From contig DHEX01000038.1 in NCBI GenBank assembly GCA_002400085.1, positions 16,892-27,287 of the forward strand: a DNA stretch of 10,396 bases. Reading direction: 5' to 3'. Both the position numbers and the translations under genes were made by a program. The stretch is from Clostridiaceae bacterium UBA4839 (GTDB taxonomy: Bacteria > Bacillota > Clostridia > Clostridiales > Caloramatoraceae). Position 1 is the first letter of the stretch, and each line of letters opens with the position of its first letter. The notes beneath the pieces were generated by a model. The model searched no databases. It saw only the letters and a list, made by a program, of their open reading frames with translations, and was not told the origin of the DNA. Positions 7,387-10,396 of this stretch are shown here, in pieces.

Positions 7387-7468
7387 GTATGAAATTATTA
7401 TGGTCTGGGATTCTATAAAAATAAGAGGGGGAAATATACTTTTACAACTAAATTAGGAGGAAAATGGA

Positions 7469-7945
7469 ATGTTTGAATTACTAAAAAAGAAAAAGAGTAT
7501 AATAGCTCCAGTAGATGGGAAAACCGTAGAGCTATCACAAGTCCCCGATAAAGTCTTTGCAGAAAAAATGGTTGGAGACGGACTTGCAATTGATACTGTT
7601 GGAAGTATTATAACTGCTCCATCAGATGGGACTTTAACTTTAATTTTTAAAACAAATCATGCTTTTGGGATGACTTTAAAAGATGGAGTTGAACTTATGG
7701 TTCATATAGGTATTGATACAGTTAAGCTTGATGGAGCTGGTTTTGAGAGGCTGTGTAAGCAGGGCGATTTTGTAAAAGCAGGTACACCAGTAATCAAACT
7801 TGACAGGGATTTTATTTTATCAAAAGGATATTCTCTTATAACCCCTGTTTTGATAACTAATATGGATAAGATTAAAAATATAGAGCCAGTCATAAACAAG
7901 GATGTAAAGGCTGGTGAAGATATAATAATGGAGTATTATTTATAG
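7469..7945 (+). CDS. Stand-alone glucose-type PTS enzyme IIA
   Basis: This 158-residue protein is a single IIA-Glc (Crr-type) domain. It accepts phosphate from HPr and passes it to IIB domains of glucose-family PTS permeases in the cytoplasm. The expected phosphorylated residue is His79 in LMVHIGIDT. The second active-site histidine is His64 in the segment TNHAFGM. The 15-residue spacing matches E. coli IIA-Glc. The N-terminal IIAPVDGK and the segment ITAPSDGTL are family hallmarks. An AGGAGG site 8 nt upstream selects this ATG; an overlapping ATG at 7464 is out of frame and closes after six codons. No IIBC gene is adjacent, so it must serve permeases encoded elsewhere, as crr does. The GlcT-type leader implies induction by a PTS sugar, probably glucose (inference). 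Confidence 0.93.
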   Translation: MFELLKKKKSIIAPVDGKTVELSQVPDKVFAEKMVGDGLAIDTVGSIITAPSDGTLTLIFKTNHAFGMTLKDGVELMVHIGIDTVKLDGAGFERLCKQGDFVKAGTPVIKLDRDFILSKGYSLITPVLITNMDKIKNIEPVINKDVKAGEDIIMEYYL

Positions 7946-7983
7946 TTCATTTTACTTACTTTTTGTTTGCATAACAGTTTTGG

Positions 7984-8114
7984 ATACAATTATCACAGCT
8001 ATACATTAAATTTAATAAAATTGTAGAAACTAATAGCGAAAATATTTATACAAATTTTAAAAACACAGCACTAAAGCATCAAAATATATAAGAATGAGAG
8101 TGTGATAATTGTAT
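7984..8114. repeat. Perfect 14-bp inverted repeat flanking a gene leader
   Basis: ATACAATTATCACA (7984-7997) and its exact reverse complement TGTGATAATTGTAT (8101-8114) are 103 nt apart. The right arm covers the ribosome-binding region and the first two bases of the start codon of the downstream gene. The arms could be two operator copies, or could pair in RNA and mask translation initiation. The left arm contains TACAAT, which could serve as a -10 box. Confidence 0.6.
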
Positions 8115-8439
8115 GCCTAATTTTTTAAAGCTTATACTTGCAGAAGTTGCAGTAGTTTTTATAAGTTTTGCTTTTTTTTCTTTTATTATTCCTGGAGATA
8201 AAAGACACAAGATATGGGAAAAATATATAAGCTCATTTGCCAAATTTGTTATCTATATATTTATAATCGCTTTAGCAGTTACTGGGATAACTGCATTAAT
8301 TGTCTATGCGTTAAGGCTTGAAAGATACTTAAACGTAATTGCAGCTTTAGTTCAATCCTTTGTAATAGGCTTTATATTGTCCTGTGTTCCAAGGAGGGGT
8401 GCAGGAGATAAAAAAAAGGAAAAGGATAGCTGGAAATAA
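8113..8439 (+). CDS. Small three-helix membrane protein of unknown function
   Basis: This 108-residue protein has three predicted membrane helices at about 7-27, 42-66 and 74-91. A basic loop containing PGDKRHKIWEK lies between the first two, and the C-terminal tail is strongly charged (RRGAGDKKKEKDSWK). The tail and positive-inside rule suggest a cytoplasmic C-terminus. I do not recognise a family. The ribosome binding site is weak (GAGAGTGTGAT region) and lies inside one arm of a perfect 14-bp inverted repeat, so translation may be low or controlled. It follows the PTS IIA gene by 167 nt with no obvious terminator between, so read-through is possible. A clean terminator overlaps its end. 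AT-rich composition like its neighbours and the well-placed terminator support it as real. Confidence 0.65.
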   Translation: MPNFLKLILAEVAVVFISFAFFSFIIPGDKRHKIWEKYISSFAKFVIYIFIIALAVTGITALIVYALRLERYLNVIAALVQSFVIGFILSCVPRRGAGDKKKEKDSWK

Positions 8440-8452
8440 TCCAGCTATTTTT
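8426..8452 (+). terminator. Intrinsic terminator with the stop codon in its loop
   Basis: ATAGCTGGA (8426-8434) pairs perfectly with TCCAGCTAT (8440-8448), followed by T residues to 8452. The 5-nt loop holds the TAA stop of the small membrane protein, so the last codons form the first arm. Confidence 0.82.
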
Positions 8453-8478
8453 CAATATATAGGTTCAAAATTTTACTA

Positions 8479-8507
8479 TTGCAAAATGCTTTGGGATATT
8501 ATATAAT
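8479..8507 (+). promoter_or_regulatory. Promoter of tRNA-Pro(TGG)
   Basis: TTGCAA, a 17-nt spacer and a perfect TATAAT place initiation near 8514, about 9 nt before the mature tRNA 5' end. A short leader is usual for a single tRNA gene. Confidence 0.78.
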
Positions 8508-8522
8508 AAATAATGTCGGTAT

Positions 8523-8598
8523 CGGGGTGTGGCGCAGATGGGAGCGCGCGTGGTTTGGGACCATGAGGTCGCAGGTTCAAACCCTGTCACCCCGACCA
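8523..8598 (+). tRNA. tRNA-Pro, anticodon TGG
   Basis: The 76-nt gene folds as a full cloverleaf. Acceptor CGGGGTG pairs perfectly with CACCCCG, the D stem is GCGC/GCGC, and anticodon stem CGTGG pairs with CCATG with one GU. The loop TTTGGGA has the anticodon TGG at 8556-8558, and T stem GCAGG pairs with CCTGT around TTCAAAC. The 3' CCA is encoded. It reads proline codons CCA/CCG and, with wobble, other CCN codons. It has its own promoter and terminator. Confidence 0.97.
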
Positions 8599-8602
8599 GT
8601 GT

Positions 8603-8630
8603 AAAAGCTCATCCATTTGGATGAGCTTTT
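8603..8630 (+). terminator. Terminator of tRNA-Pro(TGG)
   Basis: AAAAGCTCATCC (8603-8614) pairs perfectly with GGATGAGCTTTT (8619-8630) around a 4-nt loop, with the T tract forming the end of the stem. It begins 5 nt after the encoded CCA. Confidence 0.88.
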
Positions 8631-8706
8631 ATGATATATTTTTCAAGCAAACTTTACCTGAATCTAAGAATTATGAGCCTGAGAATCACATAACCTCAAA
8701 AAGTAT

Positions 8707-8848
8707 CTGAAAAGTTTTATGGCCAATTTTAAGACTAAATTAGACTTTATATACTTAAATTGGATTCTTTAATTTATAAGACTAATTTAGATTGAAAGAT
8801 TAAAAAAGGCCTAATTTATTTTTTCCAATTAAGGGCTGAAAAGTTTTA
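8707..8848. repeat. AT-rich spacer with short repeats between the tRNA genes
   Basis: CTGAAAAGTTTTA occurs at 8707-8719 and 8836-8848. Between the copies are near-repeats of AAGACTAAATTAGA and AAGACTAATTTAGA, and oppositely oriented TTAAATTGGA and TCCAATTAA. No ORF or RNA gene is visible. The segment resembles degenerate intergenic sequence, and part of the pattern may simply reflect AT richness. Confidence 0.3.
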
Positions 8849-8869
8849 ATTCCTTAAAGGCTCTCTATC

Positions 8870-8898
8870 TTGAAAAAGCTATATTTAAATTGTATAAT
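8870..8898 (+). promoter_or_regulatory. Promoter of tRNA-Pro(CGG)
   Basis: TTGAAA, a 17-nt spacer and a perfect TATAAT predict initiation near 8905, about 6 nt before the tRNA. The layout copies that of the first tRNA-Pro unit. Confidence 0.78.
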
Positions 8899-8910
8899 AA
8901 GAGAATATGT

Positions 8911-8986
8911 CGGGGCATAGCGCAGATGGGAGCGCGCATGGTTCGGGACCATGAGGCCGCAGGTTCAAGCCCTGTTGCCCCGACCA
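8911..8986 (+). tRNA. tRNA-Pro, anticodon CGG
   Basis: The 76-nt cloverleaf has acceptor CGGGGCA/TGCCCCG, D stem GCGC/GCGC, a perfect anticodon stem CATGG/CCATG and T stem GCAGG/CCTGT around TTCAAGC, and an encoded CCA. The anticodon loop TTCGGGA places CGG at 8944-8946, specific for the CCG codon. It is very similar to the TGG gene about 390 nt upstream. Compensatory changes in the acceptor and anticodon stems indicate an old functional duplicate rather than a pseudogene. Confidence 0.96.
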
Positions 8987-8993
8987 TTGATAT

Positions 8994-9030
8994 AAGTGGA
9001 TTTGCAATTTCACAAATCCGCTTTACTTTT
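8994..9030 (+). terminator. Terminator of tRNA-Pro(CGG)
   Basis: AAGTGGATTTG (8994-9004) pairs with CAAATCCGCTT (9013-9023), with one GU pair and an 8-nt loop. T-rich sequence continues to about 9031. It begins 8 nt after the encoded CCA. Confidence 0.85.
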
Positions 9031-9148
9031 TGAAACACCCCATTAATACCCCAGTTTTTTTTAAGAGGTTTAATTTATAACTAATTTTAGCTGATAACTG
9101 CTTAATATTTTTTTCTTCTTTTAATTGGATTTTTTGATGTAGAATACT

Positions 9149-9191
9149 ATGGGACAGGTATATCAAACATCGCAGGTTCAAGTCACATCAC
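9149..9191 (+). pseudogene. Possible decayed third tRNA-Pro fragment
   Basis: CGCAGGTTCAAG (9171-9182) is identical to the T arm of tRNA-Pro(CGG). With one base shifted, TCGCAGGTTCAA matches tRNA-Pro(TGG). ATGGGAC at 9149-9155 recalls either the D loop or the anticodon region. The 3' half of the T stem does not pair and no acceptor stem or CCA is present, so it cannot be a working tRNA. The T-arm core is widely conserved among tRNAs, so origin from another tRNA or by chance remains possible. Confidence 0.4.
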
Positions 9192-9264
9192 ATTCATTTT
9201 CACGTTAAGTTCCTAACTAAGTGCTTAAATATAAATATATAATTTGAACTTAGAATAAATATAA

Positions 9265-9293
9265 TTGACATTAAGAAAGCGATTTCCTATAAT
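9265..9293 (+). promoter_or_regulatory. Perfect-consensus promoter of the lacI-family gene
   Basis: TTGACA (9265-9270), exactly 17 nt, then TATAAT (9288-9293). Initiation near 9300 would leave a leader of only about 13 nt that begins at the ribosome binding site. An upstream in-frame TTG at 9265 lies inside the -35 box and therefore cannot be the start codon of this transcript. Confidence 0.85.
9275..9286 (+). promoter_or_regulatory. LacI-family/cre-like operator inside the promoter spacer
   Basis: GAAAGCGATTTC has the form GAAANCGNTTTC, a palindrome centred on CG as in LacI/GalR-family operators. It fits most positions of the CcpA cre consensus (TGWAARCGYTWNCW) with a few mismatches. It lies wholly between -35 and -10, so a bound repressor would block RNA polymerase. 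Autoregulation by the downstream gene product or control by CcpA are the natural readings. Confidence 0.6.
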
Positions 9294-9312
9294 TGCTTTA
9301 GGGGGTATGCTT

Positions 9313-10314
9313 ATGGATATGACTATAAAAGATGTGGCTAAAATTGCAGGGGTATCTCCTGCAACAGTTTCAAGAGTTATAAATGGAACTAAACCTGTAA
9401 GTGAGGAAGTGACTAAAAGAGTTCTTGATGCAATAGAAAAAACAGGATTTAAAAGAAATGCAGCAGCAAGAAGCTTAGTAGTTAAAAGAAGTAACTTACT
9501 TGGGGTTATTATACCGGATATATCAAATATGTATTTTAGCGAGTTAATAAAGGGCATAGATTCTATGGCGCATTTCTATAATTATAATATTATTTTAAGC
9601 AGTTCTTCAACTAATGAAAATAGAGAAGTAGAGTGCTTTAACCTCCTCCTTGAAAAGGGGGTAGATGGAATAATATTTACGGCTTACAGATATGTAAGAG
9701 ATCCTATTTATAAAATAATAGACAGGGCCTCTATTCCATTTGTATCTTTAAATAGAAAATGCAGAAATACCATAAGTATAAGAGTTGATAATACAAAGGA
9801 AAGCTATGAAGCAACTAAATATTTAATAAAGCTTGGTCATAGAAATATTGCTTTTATAAGTGGTTATTTTGATGATGATGCTTCAGGAATTCAAAGAATG
9901 GATGGATATAAAAAAGCTCTTAAAGAGTATGGTATACCTATAAGACAAAATTTAATTTGTGAGGGAGATTTTACTTTTAAAGGCGGTTATAATGGAGCAG
10001 AAAAACTTCTTATGTTTAATAAAGATATAACAGCAATATTTGCAGTAAATGATGAGATGGCATATGGAGTAATGGCGTATATACAGGATATTGGGCTTAA
10101 AATTCCAAAGGATATTTCTGTTATGGGTTTTGATGACGTTGCTTATTCTCAAAATTTTAGACCAAGGCTTACTACTGTTCATCAGCCTATATATGATATA
10201 GGGGAGATGGCATCAAAAACAATAATAAAAGCAATAAATGAGGGATTTAGAGAAGATGATATTATTGTAAAAGGTGGTATAGCAGTAAGAGAAAGCACAA
10301 GGAGAATAGAATAG
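9313..10314 (+). CDS. LacI-family regulator resembling CcpA
   Basis: From the ATG at 9313 this is a 333-residue, full-length LacI/GalR regulator. The N-terminal helix-turn-helix spans residues about 4-24 (TIKDVAKIAGVSPATVSRVING), and the minor-groove hinge includes AARSL (51-55). The rest is a periplasmic-binding-protein-like effector domain. It contains GVIIPDISNMYFSEL, FAVNDEMA, DISVMGFDD and RPRLTTVHQPIYDIG. The IIPDISN and QPxYDIG segments are strikingly like CcpA, the catabolite control protein that acts with HPr-Ser-P, but other sugar-responsive LacI proteins share parts of them. A GGGGG site at 9301-9305 is 7 nt before this ATG. The ATG at 9307 is too close to it, and the in-frame TTG at 9265 is within the promoter. 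A cre-like operator in its own promoter suggests autoregulation. The family is certain; equivalence to CcpA is an inference. Confidence 0.92.
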   Translation: MDMTIKDVAKIAGVSPATVSRVINGTKPVSEEVTKRVLDAIEKTGFKRNAAARSLVVKRSNLLGVIIPDISNMYFSELIKGIDSMAHFYNYNIILSSSSTNENREVECFNLLLEKGVDGIIFTAYRYVRDPIYKIIDRASIPFVSLNRKCRNTISIRVDNTKESYEATKYLIKLGHRNIAFISGYFDDDASGIQRMDGYKKALKEYGIPIRQNLICEGDFTFKGGYNGAEKLLMFNKDITAIFAVNDEMAYGVMAYIQDIGLKIPKDISVMGFDDVAYSQNFRPRLTTVHQPIYDIGEMASKTIIKAINEGFREDDIIVKGGIAVRESTRRIE

Positions 10315-10396
10315 CTCAGTATAGGAAACTGCTTTCATATTTTCAACTAAGCCTTAGAAGTATTGATTTATGGGCATAGCAGCCGTAATACTTTGC

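Noticed and set aside
7464..7484. ATG at 7464, close to the AGGAGG site of the PTS IIA gene
   Set aside because: It is in a different frame, reaches a stop after six codons, and is too close to the ribosome binding site. The 7469 ATG gives the full IIA domain.
9265..9312. In-frame TTG start extending the LacI-family protein by 16 residues
   Set aside because: The TTG is part of a perfect -35 box, has no ribosome binding site, and the added residues are not LacI-like. The ATG at 9313 has a GGGGG site 7 nt upstream.
9225..9557. A 110-codon minus-strand open frame over the LacI promoter and N-terminus
   Set aside because: It overlaps a perfect promoter and the conserved helix-turn-helix coding region in antisense, and the protein shows no recognisable features.
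10358..10396. Possible start of another gene at the right edge (ATG at about 10370, or an open frame in another phase) and a 7-bp inverted repeat AAGTATT/AATACTT
   Set aside because: Fewer than 15 codons are visible, there is no convincing ribosome binding site, and the short dyad lacks a T tract. The window ends before it can be judged.

Overview
The window is AT-rich, with strong AGGAGG-type ribosome binding sites and consensus sigma-A promoters. Its protein set is typical of low-GC Firmicutes: a YkvI-family membrane protein, an MsmX/UgpC-type ATPase, a CdaR/PucR regulator, ComB, a glucose-type IIA and a CcpA-like LacI protein. Together these point to Clostridium or a close relative. I see no phage, plasmid, CRISPR or complete insertion sequence. 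It reads as ordinary chromosome, and the most interesting content is regulatory.

Layout. Positions 94-1128 (minus) encode a YkvI-family polytopic membrane protein. It is divergent from a predicted lipoprotein (1261-2382, plus) with propeller-like segments interrupted by a Lys/Glu-rich stretch. A likely three-gene plus-strand operon follows: a stand-alone sugar-ABC ATPase (2549-3658), a CdaR/PucR-type regulator 12 nt later (3671-4597), and a ComB-family phosphatase (4646-5344). Positions 5345-5539 form a convergent intergenic region with a GC-rich, inverted-repeat-bounded segment. On the minus strand a PilZ-domain protein (7099-6764) precedes an RlmI-like rRNA methyltransferase (6712-5540). 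Divergent from these, a strong promoter leads into a GlcT-type antiterminator/terminator leader and a stand-alone glucose-type PTS IIA gene (7469-7945). A small three-helix membrane protein (8113-8439) follows. Then come two single-gene tRNA-Pro units, anticodons TGG and CGG, each with its own promoter and terminator, and a possible third decayed tRNA fragment. A CcpA-like LacI regulator (start best placed at 9313) closes the window.

Common theme. Several loci concern carbohydrate uptake and its control. The ABC ATPase probably energises sugar permeases encoded elsewhere. The IIA phosphocarrier appears to be controlled by a GlcT-like antiterminator, so its expression should follow PTS sugar availability. 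The LacI protein resembles CcpA and has a cre-like operator between the -35 and -10 of its own promoter. I found no clearly new multi-gene system. The best leads are the RAT/terminator switch, the lacI promoter architecture, a perfect 14-bp inverted repeat around the start of the 108-residue membrane protein, and the 5345-5505 repeat-like segment.
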